From the NCBI GenBank assembly GCA_963827135.1, contig CAWGZX010000005.1, forward strand, positions 124,001 through 188,000: a stretch of DNA of 64,000 bases. Reading direction: 5' to 3'. The position numbers were made by a program, and so were the translations under genes. The DNA is from JAJRAN01 sp963827135 (GTDB lineage Archaea > Thermoplasmatota > Thermoplasmata > Methanomassiliicoccales > UBA472). Of the stretch, positions 1-9,544 are shown one piece after another (positions within the stretch are counted from its first letter, which is position 1; each line of letters starts with the position of its first letter). Under the pieces are notes generated by a model that worked only from the letters and a program-made list of their open reading frames with translations, was not told the DNA's origin and ran no database searches.

Positions 1-136
1 AACGCATGACTTCAATCCTGTGAGGGTGGCCGATGTCCTCAGGGAGGATGAGCCCTCCCAGGACGTGAACGCAGAAAAGCTGCGGGACTCCATGGACACT
101 TACGAAGATATGGTCAGGGGGCCAAGGCTCTCATGA
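1..136 (+). CDS. gatC: Asp/Glu-tRNA amidotransferase subunit C (3' end only)
   Basis: This is the C-terminal end of GatC, the small subunit that ties GatA and GatB together in the tRNA-dependent amidotransferase. The open frame enters from the left edge and ends with TGA at 134-136. The visible tail contains VADVLREDEPSQDVN, the region of GatC that wraps the other subunits and normally carries a conserved L-R-x-D stretch. The stop overlaps the gatA start as ATGA, so the genes are translationally coupled. The start lies outside the window. The assignment rests on the tail motif plus its position directly before gatA. Confidence 0.85.
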   Translation, partial: THDFNPVRVADVLREDEPSQDVNAEKLRDSMDTYEDMVRGPRLS

Positions 137-1470
137 GCTGCCTCCCTACGCCAGAGAGGTTGATTCGGCTCAACGAACGCTACGTGATCTTCAGCGAGCT
201 GGCGCAGGACCTCACTGGCCTTCAGGAATACCCTCCCAGGCCGACTTTCTCGGCCAAGGATAACCTGTGCGCCGATGGCTTTCAAGCCAGGGCAGGTTCG
301 AGGATATTGGATGGTTACCGGCCTCCTTTCGACGCTACCTCTGTCCATAAGATGCGGCAGGAGGGCATGCTGCTCATCGGCAAGACCAATATGGATGAGT
401 TCGGATTCGGCACCTTCAGCACCAATTCTGGCTATGGCGTCCCGCGTAACCCCTTCGATGAGGAGCGAGCCTGCGGAGGCAGCAGCGGAGGAGCGGCGGC
501 CGCGACCAGCCTTCTAGAAGGGCATGTCGCCCTCGGAGTGTCCACAGGTGGCTCCATCTCCTGCCCGGCGAGCTTTTGCGGCGTTCTCGGTCTCACCCCC
601 ACCTACGGACGCGTGTCCAGATACGGTCTGATCGACTACGGCAACTCCTTGGACAAGGTGGGCTTCATGACCAGGGACGCCGCCTCCTTGCGTACCTGGC
701 TTCCGATAATCTCGGGGGCGGACCCCAAGGACCCAACTTCCTGCGTGCAGCCAGCGCTCGACCTCACCGCCAGAAACGTGGAGCGGGTCGCGGTCCCCAA
801 GGAGGCGATGCAGAACCTCTCCAGCGGAGTGGAGTCCAAGTTTTCGGAGGCGCTCCGCTCGCTGCAGGAGGAGCATGACATCCTCATCGATGAGGTATCG
901 ATGCCCTCGCTGCGCTTCGCCCTCTCCGCCTACTATGTGCTGGCCACGTCCGAGGCCTCGACCAACCTCGCCCGCTATTCCGGCATGAGGTACGGGGTGC
1001 GCAACAGCAACATCTCGCAGCACTTCAACGACTTTTTCACCGAGACCAGGAGCGCCAGTTTCGGGACCGAGGCCAAGCGGAGGATCCTTCTAGGGACCTA
1101 CGCGCGCATGGTCGGTTTCCGCGACCGCTACTACATGAAGGCCTTGGCCGTGAGACAACTGGTGATCTCGGAGTACAAGCGCGTGCTCCAGGACCATGAC
1201 CTCGTGCTCACCCCGACGATGCCGTTCATCGCCCCCAAGTTCTCGGAGATAGAGAGGATGAGGCCTTTGGAGGCGTACCAGGCCGACTTCCTTACCGTCC
1301 CGCCGAACCTTGCCGGGCTACCACATCTCAGCTTACCATGCGGCTACGTAGAGGGCATGCCGGTGGGAATGCAAGCGGTCGCCTCTCATTGGGAGGAGAG
1401 GGGCTTGCTCGACATGGCGGACCGATGGACCTCCAAGTTCCAGATGAGGTTCCCGGAGGTGTCCGTATGA
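133..1470 (+). CDS. gatA: Asp/Glu-tRNA amidotransferase subunit A
   Basis: GatA is the glutaminase (amidase) subunit of GatCAB. It releases ammonia from glutamine, which GatB uses to convert Asp-tRNA-Asn or Glu-tRNA-Gln to the amide form. The 445-residue protein has the full amidase-signature triad: Lys42 in SAKDN, the glycine-rich GGSSGG at about 115-120, the cis-Ser at 137 and the nucleophile Ser141 in STGGS. The N terminus is a little shorter than in many bacterial GatA proteins. The start at 133 overlaps the gatC stop (ATGA), and the stop overlaps the gatB start in the same way, so gatCAB is one operon. Cytoplasmic. No oddity in this gene. Confidence 0.95.
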   Translation: MSCLPTPERLIRLNERYVIFSELAQDLTGLQEYPPRPTFSAKDNLCADGFQARAGSRILDGYRPPFDATSVHKMRQEGMLLIGKTNMDEFGFGTFSTNSGYGVPRNPFDEERACGGSSGGAAAATSLLEGHVALGVSTGGSISCPASFCGVLGLTPTYGRVSRYGLIDYGNSLDKVGFMTRDAASLRTWLPIISGADPKDPTSCVQPALDLTARNVERVAVPKEAMQNLSSGVESKFSEALRSLQEEHDILIDEVSMPSLRFALSAYYVLATSEASTNLARYSGMRYGVRNSNISQHFNDFFTETRSASFGTEAKRRILLGTYARMVGFRDRYYMKALAVRQLVISEYKRVLQDHDLVLTPTMPFIAPKFSEIERMRPLEAYQADFLTVPPNLAGLPHLSLPCGYVEGMPVGMQAVASHWEERGLLDMADRWTSKFQMRFPEVSV

Positions 1471-2823
1471 GGATCGGGCTCGAAATCCATGTCCAGCTGC
1501 CGACGCGTTCCAAGCTCTTCTGCTCCTGCCCCACCACGGCCGAGGAGCCTAACTCCGCGGTCTGCCCGACCTGCCTCGGCTTCCCGGGCTCGAGACCGGT
1601 GCTCAACCGAAAGGCGCTGGAGATGGCGGTGCAGATCGCCCGCTTCCTGCAATGCCGCATGGCCTCGGAGATCTGGTTCTCAAGGAAGACCTATTTCTAT
1701 CCCGACCTGCCGAAGCATTTCCAGATAACGCAGTACGATTCGCCGGTGGGGGTGAACGGCAACTTCGTCGTCGGAGGGAGGCCGATAGGCATCTGGCGAG
1801 TGCACGTGGAGGAGGACCCGGGGAGGATCAAGCGCGTCGGCCGCCCCGGAGAGGAGGTCTCCCTGATCGACTACAACCGCTCCGGCATTCCTTTGGTGGA
1901 GATCGTCACCGCCCCCGACCTGAGCTCGCCGGACGAGGCCCGCAACTTCCTCACCGAGCTGCTGGTCGAGCTCCGGCACATCATCGGGACCAGCGCCAGC
2001 GACGAGCAGAGCGTGCGAGCCGATGCCAACCTCTCCATCGGGGAGGAAAGGGTGGAGGTCAAGAACGTCCAGGGCCTGAGGAACCTGGAGAGGGCGCTCA
2101 AGTTCGAGGCCAGCCGTCAGCAGAAGCTGCTCGAGGCCGGCATGAAGGTCGTGCGCGAGACCCGGCGCTTCGACGAGGAGCGCAAGGTGACGCTGTCGGC
2201 CAGGGAGAAGGAGCTCGAGGAGGATTACGGTTACATAGGCAGAGCCGGACCTGGGGGTCTACGACCTGACCAAAATACTGGCCGCGCTTCCTGAGGTGGA
2301 GACCCCTCTGAGGAGGGCGCAGCGCATGTCCGCTCACTACGTCGTCGACTATGACAAGGCCAGGCAGGTGGTCCTGACCTCGATGGCCATGGCCGACCTG
2401 TTCGAGGCCTTAGCTAACGTGATCGAGCCGGAGGTGGCGATGAACTGGATCCTTGGCCCCATATCGGCGAGCTGGGGGCAGCTGCTGCCCCGCCTGAGCG
2501 ACCAGGTCACCAAGGACGTGGTCGAGGTCGTGCAGCTGGTGGTCGGCAGGCAGATCACCGACTCCGAGGGGCGCAGGCGCATCGGGGCCATCGCCGCAGG
2601 CGAGTGCCCCACGGACATCTCCTGCGCCGTCCAGGACGAGCTCCTGGAATCGCTCATCTCCGAATACATTGACGCTCATCCACAGGTGCTGAAGGACTAC
2701 TCTTCCAACCCCAAGGCGGCGAACGCGGTCATAGGGCATGTGATGAAGGTCGCCAAGGGCAAGTACAACTCGCAAGAGGTCGTCGAGGCGACGAAGAAAG
2801 AAATCGAGAGAAGGAAGGGTTGA
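1467..2823 (+). CDS. gatB: Asp/Glu-tRNA amidotransferase subunit B, interrupted by a one-base frameshift
   Basis: GatB binds the misacylated tRNA, phosphorylates the carboxylate with ATP and adds ammonia delivered from GatA. The start ATG at 1467 overlaps the gatA stop. Early features are IGLEIHVQL, a four-Cys zinc site (FCSC then VCPTC) and YFYPDLPK. The reading frame breaks near 2241: deleting one A restores YGYIGEPDLGVYDLTKIL, the usual GatB wording, and the second frame then runs to 2823 through the helical and YqeY-like tail. About 450 residues in total, normal for the family. The lesion is most likely a sequence error, since gatA and gatC are intact. The stop abuts the convergent aspS stop with no spacer. 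Confidence 0.9.
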
Positions 2824-4663
2824 TCACCCCTCCTTCTTCTCCTCCTCGGCGATGCTGATGAGCATGAGCTCCTGCAGCTTCGACTGATCCACCTTCGCCG
2901 GAGATCCATCCACCAACGATTGGAACTTCTTGTTCTTGGGGAAGGCGATCACGTCGCGTATGCTCTCGCACCCCAGGAGGATGGATACCACCCGGTCCAT
3001 CCCCAAGGCGATTCCGCCGTGAGGCGGAGCTCCGAACTCTAAGGCCTCGAGGAAGAAGGAGAACTCGCGCTCCATGGCCTCCTCGCTCATCCCCAAGTGC
3101 TTGAAGACCTTCCTCTGGACGTTGGCATCGTGGTTGCGGATCGAGCCCGACCCGATCTCGCTGCCGTCGAGCACCAGGTCGTAGGAGAGCCCCATGACCT
3201 TGGTCATGTCGCCCGAGGATGGCAGGTCTCCCTCCACCGGCCTCACGAAGGGATGGTGGAAGGCGGAGAGCTTCCCGGTCACCGGGTCGGCTTGGAAGAG
3301 AGGGACAGTCGACGATCCAAACGAACTGGTGGCCTTTGCCCTCGAGTAGGGTGTTGTCGCGGGCCAGCTTCATGCGCAACGCGCCACCCGCCTTCAAGGT
3401 CGCCATCCTTGGGCCGGCCAGGAACAGCAATAGGTCCCCGACCTCAGCCCCCATCTTCTCCTGCAGCTTTCGGCGCACTTCCTCGGGGAAGTACTTGACG
3501 ATGTTGGACTCCAGCCCTTGTGGGGTGCAGCGCATCCAGGTCAGACCGCCCATCCCCTGCTGCTTGGACCAATCGATCAGACGGTCGACCTCCTTCCTCC
3601 CGACGCCGGCGAACTCTTGATCCTTCTCCTTGACCAGTGAGGCCTTGAGGTTGATGCAGACCACCGCGGACCCTTTTTTCGAGAGGATCTTCTGGAAGAT
3701 CTCATAGTGGGCATGGCGGACGATCTCCGTGACCTCCGCCAGCTCCAGCGCGAATCGGGTGTCTGGAGCGTCGGTCCCGAAACGCGCCATCGAATCATGG
3801 TACGAAAGGCGGGGGAAGGGAGTCGGCAGTTCCTCATTGTAAATGGACATCCAAACGCTCCTGAGCACCCTCTCCATGATCTCTTGGACGTCCCGCTCCT
3901 CCACGAAGGACATCTCCACGTCCATCTGGGTGAACTCCGGCTGGCGATCGGCCCGGGAGTCCTCGTCGCGGAAGCAACGCGCGAACTGGTAGTAGCGCTC
4001 CACGCTCCCCACCATCAGCATCTGCTTGAAGAGCTGGGGGCTCTGGGGGAGGGCGTAGAAATGGCCAGGCTGGATCCTGGAAGGGACGAGGAAGTCCCTG
4101 GCGCCCTCGGCAGTGGACCGGGTGAGCATGGGCGTCTCCACATCCATGAACCCCATCCCGTTCAAGGCCTCCCTGGCCGCTGCGAAGAGCCGAGCCCGGA
4201 ACCTGAGATTGCCCATCATCTGCGACCTTCTCAGGTCCAAGTAACGGTAGCGGATGCGCAGGTCCTCATTCGGCAGCATGGAGTTCTTCTGGTCGGCGAC
4301 TTCGAACGGTATGGCCTTGGAAGTGCTGAGCACGACGGCGTTCTCCATGAGCACCTCGACCATCCCGGTGGGATTGCGGGGGTCCTCCGTCCCGGGGACC
4401 CTCTCCCTGACCACCCCCATGGCCTGTACCACATACTCGCGACCTATGCTATTGAGAGTCTCCGAGAGGCTTTTCTGGTCAATCTCCTGCCTCAGGGCCT
4501 CGGGGTCGAACACCAGCTGGGTGGTGCCATTCGAGTCGGCCAGGTCGAAGAAGAGCACTCCGCCGTGATCGCGGCGGAATCGCACCCATCCGGCCAAGGT
4601 GACTCGCTTCCCGAGGTCCTCCGATCTTAGCTTGCCACAATCGTGCGTGCGCAACATCTTCAC
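2824..4663 (-). CDS. aspS: Aspartyl-tRNA synthetase, bacterial type with GAD domain, frameshifted
   Basis: This class II synthetase charges tRNA-Asp. In organisms with GatCAB and no AsnRS it often also charges tRNA-Asn. It is the bacterial form, not the roughly 430-residue archaeal form: there is an N-terminal OB fold, motif 2 as FRDEDSRADRQPEFTQ, and a GAD insertion domain before motif 3. His33 in RRDHGG sits at a position where bacterial non-discriminating enzymes usually have His and discriminating ones Leu; this supports dual specificity by inference. The frame breaks near 3303: removing one base restores DCPLFQADPVTGKLSAF and continues to motif 3 (IALGMDRV). A TATA-like TTAATAAT lies about 45 bases upstream of the start. 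Probably horizontally acquired. Confidence 0.88.
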
Positions 4664-4832
4664 AGGCCTCTGGAAACTACGGTAGGCGTGGAAATATGGA
4701 GAGGATTATTAACACTTTGCCCACTGAAGGGCGCCTCCTACAGGAAGATGGCATCATGAGCCAGTTAAATCGCCACTTGTCAAGATTTCAATAAGTAATT
4801 GAAGGAAATCCAATTGTTCTAGGACATGCCCT

Positions 4833-5315
4833 TCATCTTTCCATGTCGCTGGACTCCCCGAACCTAGGCATGAACTGGAATGGATCCTTTATCATGTTCA
4901 GCACGACATAGGTGTTGGTCTTCTTCACGCCCTTGATCTGGAGCATGGACTTGATGACGGCGCTGAACTCCTCACGGTTCTTGCACGCCACCCAGGCGAT
5001 CGAATCGCATTCGCCAGTGACGTCGAACACCGCCACGACGTCCTTGAGGGACTTTATCCTCTGCTGGATGTCCAGAAGGTCTCCCTCAACATAGACATGA
5101 ACGATGGCCATGAACTCGTATCCTAACTTGAGATAGTCGACATGGGCCCTGTATCCATGGATTATGCCCAGTTCCTCGAGGTTCTTCACTCTCTGGATCA
5201 ATGTGGTGGGATGGATGCCAAGGCGTTTGGCTATCTGACGGTACGACCCCTGGCTGGATGTGCACAACTCCTGGATGATTCGCTTGTCTAGGTCGTCTAT
5301 GTTACTGCTGGACAT
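4833..5315 (-). CDS. Lrp/AsnC-family transcriptional regulator
   Basis: A 160-residue feast/famine regulator. Residues about 5-50 form the winged helix-turn-helix (SYRQIAKRLGIHPTTLIQRV), and the rest is the RAM/AsnC effector domain with the motif DVTGECDSIAWVACKN. Such proteins bind DNA as dimers or octamers and usually sense amino acids. The ATG at 5315 is preferred over an in-frame TTG three codons upstream because a GGGAG stretch precedes it. It stands alone between aspS and a divergently spaced hydrolase-like gene, with its own AT-rich upstream region at 5325-5400. The target genes cannot be read from the sequence; nearby amino-acid genes such as glnA are candidates only by proximity. Confidence 0.88.
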   Translation of the reverse strand: MSSSNIDDLDKRIIQELCTSSQGSYRQIAKRLGIHPTTLIQRVKNLEELGIIHGYRAHVDYLKLGYEFMAIVHVYVEGDLLDIQQRIKSLKDVVAVFDVTGECDSIAWVACKNREEFSAVIKSMLQIKGVKKTNTYVVLNMIKDPFQFMPRFGESSDMER

Positions 5316-5419
5316 CGGTCTCAACTCCCGAAAGAATGGTTAATGTAATGGAGCATTGGATATTTGTCTGTTTTTCTCAAGTACTCACGATACATTTGTC
5401 GAATACAAAATGAGCCAGC

Positions 5420-5974
5420 TCATTTTATTATATAATTTTCCCATATAAAAATATGATTACAGTGGTTATCCCCTTGCATAATCGTCCTGGTCCTGGAAAT
5501 TCGTAGGCGGGGGTTGTAGGCACGGACCATCTCGTGGTCGCAATTGCAGCACATTAGGTACCCAGCCTCGACATCCCCCAATTTCTTGAAGGTCTCAGCC
5601 CAAAGGCAACGGGTGACGCGCATGGAGAGGTGGTCAGTGCCCTCCTCGACTATCTCCGAATCCTGCGTACCTTCCCAAAGAGGGGTGGAGATGACCTTGT
5701 GCCAGAGGGCTTTGAAGTCCTGGAAGTTATCGATCTTTCCGAACCTGGCCACGTGCCCCTCCCCAACCTTACGACCATAACGTTCGCCAGCACGCCTGAG
5801 GATTGCGAGTGCCTTCTCCCTTCCCATCTCCTGCTCCATCTGCGCAAATAGGTTGTAGGGGATTTCATGGATATCCTTAAGATAGTCCCGATAGGACATG
5901 CTCAGGAATTCCTTAGCATTACGATTGCCTTCCGATCTTACCATGGGCTTCTCCGGGACAGAGGATTGGACCAT
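5420..5974 (-). CDS. L-2-amino-thiazoline-4-carboxylate hydrolase-like protein (ATC hydrolase family)
   Basis: A 184-residue soluble protein. The C-terminal half has the family pattern: RCLWAETFKKLG, AGYLMCCNCDHEM, AYNPRLRISRTRT and MQGDNHCNHIF, with conserved Cys and His residues. The ATC hydrolase family is named for bacterial enzymes of cysteine synthesis from thiazolines, but most members, including archaeal ones, have no tested activity. The N-terminal 80 residues are helical. The ATG at 5974 is chosen because the next Met is 10 residues in and lacks a better upstream site. Divergent from the AlaX gene with about 60 bases between starts. The substrate is unknown. Confidence 0.7.
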   Translation of the reverse strand: MVQSSVPEKPMVRSEGNRNAKEFLSMSYRDYLKDIHEIPYNLFAQMEQEMGREKALAILRRAGERYGRKVGEGHVARFGKIDNFQDFKALWHKVISTPLWEGTQDSEIVEEGTDHLSMRVTRCLWAETFKKLGDVEAGYLMCCNCDHEMVRAYNPRLRISRTRTIMQGDNHCNHIFIWENYIIK

Positions 5975-6037
5975 CCTATGATATCACCTTTTTCATTCCC
6001 CAAGATGTTTTAGAAGGGGAGCGCCATTTGTGAGAGG

Positions 6038-7227
6038 ATGACGCGCCTGCTCTACGAGACCGACCCTTATCTAACGAAATTCGACGCCACGGTCGTAAAG
6101 GTTCAAGGCGAATGGGTCGTCCTGGACCGTTCAGCCTTCTTCCCTGGGGGTGGAGGTCAGGAGCATGACACAGGTTGGATGGGAGGATTCGAAGTCAGCT
6201 CGGTCAAGTCGCAGGTGGGAGAGGTTCTTCATCAAGTAACAGGGAACAACCTTGCCATCGGTGACAAAGTGGATTGCGAGATCGATTGGGAGCGAAGGTA
6301 CGACCTCATGCGCGGTCATTCTGGCGAGCATCTCCTTTTTCCATCCTCGTAAGGCTGTGCCCAGATATCGAGCTGGTGAAGATTGCCATCACTCCTGGAA
6401 AGAAGAGCCTGGTGGTGAAGGGGATGCTCGACTGGCCGATGATGGCCCAAGCACAACAGCTCGTGAACGAATCCATCGCCGCACAGCTGCCGATCACCGA
6501 GGCATGGGTCTCGAAGGATTCTGACGCGATAAAAGAGATCAGGATCAAAATGGACCGGATCCACGGCGACAAGGTCCGCATAGTGAACATCGGGGATATC
6601 GATAAGGCCGCCTGCGCTGGGGTGCATATCCAGAACACCCGAGAACTGAAGATGGTCCTGGTGACGAAACTCACCTCGGCGCGCCCCGTTGGCGATTACG
6701 AGATAGAGTTCGAGACCGGAAGGCGGGCCATGCAGACCGCACTATGGCTCTCCAACGTTGGCCTTCAAGCGGCAGAGCTGGTAAAGGCACAACCCGAGCA
6801 CCTGGTTAACGCATTGGCCAATCTCAAGGGAGAGCTGCAGATCGCTAAGGATGCAGTAAGAGAATATGGAGAACAGGCGCTCGCCCGGCTTGAACCGGAG
6901 AAGGTCTCAGGAGTCCGCCTCTTCTCCGGCATCTTCCAGGGATTGGACAAGAGGACGCTGGTGGATGCGGTCAACGATCTTGTCAAAGGCGAAAGGACCG
7001 TCGCTATAATGGCCTCGGTCGATGAGCGGTTGATGCTGGTGGTTGCCATCAGCAAGGACCTTGAACTTGACTGCCGCGAGCTGCTCGGGGATGGCCTGAG
7101 GGCGGTCGATGGGAAAGGGGGTGGTGGCAAGAACTTCGCCTCTGGAGGAGCCGTCGATCCTACGAGGGCCAAGGATGCGTTGGATGCGGCCCGGAAAGGA
7201 TTGCTGCAGAGGTTGAGCGGGGCATAA
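6038..7227 (+). CDS. alaX: Alanyl-tRNA editing protein AlaX with DHHA1 domain, frameshifted
   Basis: A freestanding trans-editing protein that hydrolyses mischarged Ser- or Gly-tRNA-Ala. The N terminus has FFPGGGGQ and the zinc motif GHSGEH (normally HxxxH); the second zinc half is CAGVH. A coiled region and a C-terminal DHHA1-like domain follow, with GGGGKNFASGGA. This is the long AlaX form, nearly 400 residues. The frame breaks in a run of five T at 6336-6340: adding one T joins GEHLLF to SILVRLCPDIELV and restores the protein. A one-base loss in a homopolymer is typical of sequencing error. A TATA-like TTTTAGAA about 26 bases upstream suggests a leaderless or very short leader. Confidence 0.85.
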
Positions 7228-7323
7228 TCACTTTTCTTAATATTCTTTATACAAATATCTAATAAAAGTATTATTTTTAATTCATTCGTCTAATAGTTTT
7301 CAAGAGTGTGCAATAGAAAGTTA

Positions 7324-7331
7324 CTTTTATA
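7324..7331 (+). promoter_or_regulatory. TATA box of glnA, leaderless start
   Basis: CTTTTATA lies with its centre about 26 bases before the A of the glnA ATG at 7353, so transcription is expected to begin at or next to the start codon. The upstream 90 bases are AT-rich and free of genes. Confidence 0.6.
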
Positions 7332-7352
7332 CCCTGTAAGATAGCCCAGGAC

Positions 7353-8705
7353 ATGACTTCACCGAAAGCCTTCAATGAGGTAAAGGAAGCCATCCTCAAG
7401 AAAGTCAAGGATGAGGATGTGCGCTTCATCGAGATGCAGTTCTCGGACATCATCGGAATGGTAAAGAGCGTTTCGATACCTGTGACCAAGCTCGATAGGG
7501 CTATGGATGAGGGGGTCTTCATTGACGGGTCATCGATCCTTGGATACGCGACCATCGAAGAGAGCGATATGCGGGCTCAGCCCATCCTAGAGACCTTCCA
7601 GATATACCCATGGACCTGCGATTCACCCATGAAGACGGCACGCTTCATGTGCAACATCTACGACCACAACGGCAACCGCTTCAAAGGCGATCCCCGCTGG
7701 GTATTGGAGAAGATGATCGACAAGGCCAAGGAGAAGGGCTGGACCTTCAACGTGGGGCCGGAGTTCGAGTTCTTCCTCTTCAACATGGACGAGAAGGGCA
7801 ACCCCGTCCCAGAGCCAGCGGACTCAGGGGGCTACTTCGACCTCATGCCGCTGGACATCGGAGAGATGGTGCGCAAGGACATCGTTCTGGCCTTCGACAC
7901 CATGCACTTCGACATGGAGGCGTCGCACCATGAGGTGGCACCCGGACAGCTAGAGGTGGACCTGCGCTATCAGAACGCCCTGACCATGGCTGATCGCATG
8001 ATGACCCTGAAGTTCGGGGTCAAGACCATCGCCGCCCAGTACGGCCTCTATGCCACCTTCATGCCCAAGCCCTTGTTCGGCGTGAACGGGTCGGGCATGC
8101 ACGTGCACCAGAGCCTGGCACAGATAGAGGGAAAGAACGTGTTCGATGATCCTAGCGGAAAGTACGGACTAAGCGACGTGGCCATGAAGTATCTCGGCGG
8201 GCTGCTGACGCATGCTCAGGAGATCTGTGTGATCCTGGCATCCCATGTCAACTCCTACAAGCGCCTAGTGCCGGGGTATGAGGCTCCATGCTACATATCC
8301 TGGGCAAACATGAACAGGTCCGCCCTCATCCGCGTGCCAGCTGGTCGCGGGAGCCGGACCAGGGTCGAGCTGCGCAACCCCGACCCCTCAGGCAACCCCT
8401 ACCTGCAATTCGCAGTGATGCTGGCTGCGGGCTTGGACGGGATCGAGAGGAACCTCGCTCCACCAGAACCCGTGGAGAAGGACATCTACCATATGACTAA
8501 GGACGAGCGCAAGAGGCTAGGCATCAACTCGCTCCCCGAGTCGCTAGGACAAGCGCTAGAGATCTTCTCCCAGAGCAAGCTGATGAAGGAGGTACTGGGC
8601 GACCACATCTTCTCCCACTATATGCATATCAAGACCGCGGACTGGGACGAGTACCGCACCTGGGTCAGCGACTGGGAACAGAAGAAATATCTCAAGGTGC
8701 TGTAA
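7353..8705 (+). CDS. glnA: Glutamine synthetase, type I
   Basis: Makes glutamine from glutamate, ammonia and ATP in the cytoplasm; this glutamine feeds GatCAB and other amidotransferases. The protein has 450 residues, normal for GSI. Visible landmarks are DGSSILGY near the N terminus, metal-ligand segments PEFEFF and the His of GSGMHVHQSL, the ATP/glutamate region NRSALIRVP and RNPDPSGNPYLQF. The start is set by the TATA box 26 bases upstream and by alignment of the N terminus. No linked PII gene is seen. Monocistronic by appearance: 95 bases separate it from the NAC gene, which has its own TATA-like element. Confidence 0.96.
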   Translation: MTSPKAFNEVKEAILKKVKDEDVRFIEMQFSDIIGMVKSVSIPVTKLDRAMDEGVFIDGSSILGYATIEESDMRAQPILETFQIYPWTCDSPMKTARFMCNIYDHNGNRFKGDPRWVLEKMIDKAKEKGWTFNVGPEFEFFLFNMDEKGNPVPEPADSGGYFDLMPLDIGEMVRKDIVLAFDTMHFDMEASHHEVAPGQLEVDLRYQNALTMADRMMTLKFGVKTIAAQYGLYATFMPKPLFGVNGSGMHVHQSLAQIEGKNVFDDPSGKYGLSDVAMKYLGGLLTHAQEICVILASHVNSYKRLVPGYEAPCYISWANMNRSALIRVPAGRGSRTRVELRNPDPSGNPYLQFAVMLAAGLDGIERNLAPPEPVEKDIYHMTKDERKRLGINSLPESLGQALEIFSQSKLMKEVLGDHIFSHYMHIKTADWDEYRTWVSDWEQKKYLKVL

Positions 8706-8800
8706 GGCGCTCAGGTTTCCAGCAAACCCCTTCCCTGCCCTTTCTCATACTTTTTTAAAAAGGTTTAATAGACGCTGCTGTTTTGTCATTCCCCGTTACT

Positions 8801-9190
8801 ATGATGCCAGGGACGCGCGGGATGAACCAACGGCAGGTCAAACAGGCCATGAAGAAGATGGGCATCCAGACCGAGGAACTGAAGGATGTCGTCGAGGTCA
8901 TCATCCGCACCAAGGACAAGCAGTATGTCATCACGGACGCAGAGGTCACCATGATGAAGGTCCAAGGCCAGAAGACCTTCCAGGTTGTGGGGGAAGACAA
9001 GATCGTGCCATTGGATTATTCTTCCAAGCCCGCTGAGAGCAAATCCGCGCCCGCTCAGCCCACCATACCCGAAGAGGACGTGCAGCTGGTAATGAGCCAG
9101 ACCGGGGCGACGAGAGAGAGGGCTTTGGAGGCCTTGAGCGCATGCGACGGCCAACCAGCAGAGGCCATCATCAAGCTGATGTCCTCATGA
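8801..9190 (+). CDS. nac: Nascent polypeptide-associated complex protein, archaeal alpha-NAC
   Basis: A ribosome-associated chaperone that acts as a homodimer near the exit tunnel. The 129-residue protein has a basic N-terminal segment (MNQRQVKQAMKKMGI), the NAC beta-barrel (VEVIIRTKDKQYVI to KIVPLDY), an acidic linker and a C-terminal UBA domain from about residue 90 (PEEDVQLVMSQTGATRERA). The ATG at 8801 is preferred to an upstream in-frame TTG because the family starts MMPG. A TATA-like GTTTAATA at 8763-8770 sits about 34 bases upstream. The gene is followed after nine bases by hypC, probably in the same transcript. Confidence 0.93.
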   Translation: MMPGTRGMNQRQVKQAMKKMGIQTEELKDVVEVIIRTKDKQYVITDAEVTMMKVQGQKTFQVVGEDKIVPLDYSSKPAESKSAPAQPTIPEEDVQLVMSQTGATRERALEALSACDGQPAEAIIKLMSS

Positions 9191-9199
9191 GGTGTTAGC

Positions 9200-9427
9200 A
9201 TGTGTCTCGCGGTGCCAGGTAAGATTGTCTCGGTCAACGGCCAGAACGCCCTCATCGATTTCGGCGGGGTGCAAAGAGAGGCCAACGTCTCCCTGATCGA
9301 GCCCAAGGTGGGTGATTACGTCATTGTCCATGCCGGCTTCGCCATCCAGGTCGTGGACGAGGAGGAGGCCAAGGAGACGATAAAGCTCTGGGAGGAGCTC
9401 ATGGCCTCGCAAGAGCAGGAAGGCTGA
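9200..9427 (+). CDS. hypC: HypC-family hydrogenase maturation chaperone
   Basis: A small (75-residue) chaperone with the diagnostic N terminus MCLAVPGKI. Cys2 contacts HypD and the iron carrying CN and CO during [NiFe]-cluster assembly. The rest is an OB-like barrel (FGGVQREANVSL, VGDYVIVHAGFAI) with a short helical tail. It lies nine bases after the NAC gene. No other hyp gene and no hydrogenase subunit is in the window, so partners must be elsewhere. A NikR homolog at 49.4-49.8 kb fits a nickel-using organism. The start is fixed by the invariant Cys2. Confidence 0.93.
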   Translation: MCLAVPGKIVSVNGQNALIDFGGVQREANVSLIEPKVGDYVIVHAGFAIQVVDEEEAKETIKLWEELMASQEQEG

Positions 9428-9544
9428 GAGGACACGTCACGATATTCGCATCGTTCATTAGTCGCTCGATAAGTTTTATAGCGTGGGCGCTCCCCCATCC
9501 TATCCGCGTGCTTGCTTTCAGGTCGCTGGTTAGGAGGCAGAGAG

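Noticed and set aside
636..887. Long antisense open frames inside gatA, aspS, porB, lysS and nfnB
   Set aside because: These arise from GC-rich codon use in the real genes; they lack starts with signals and show Arg/Gly/Pro-rich shadow composition.
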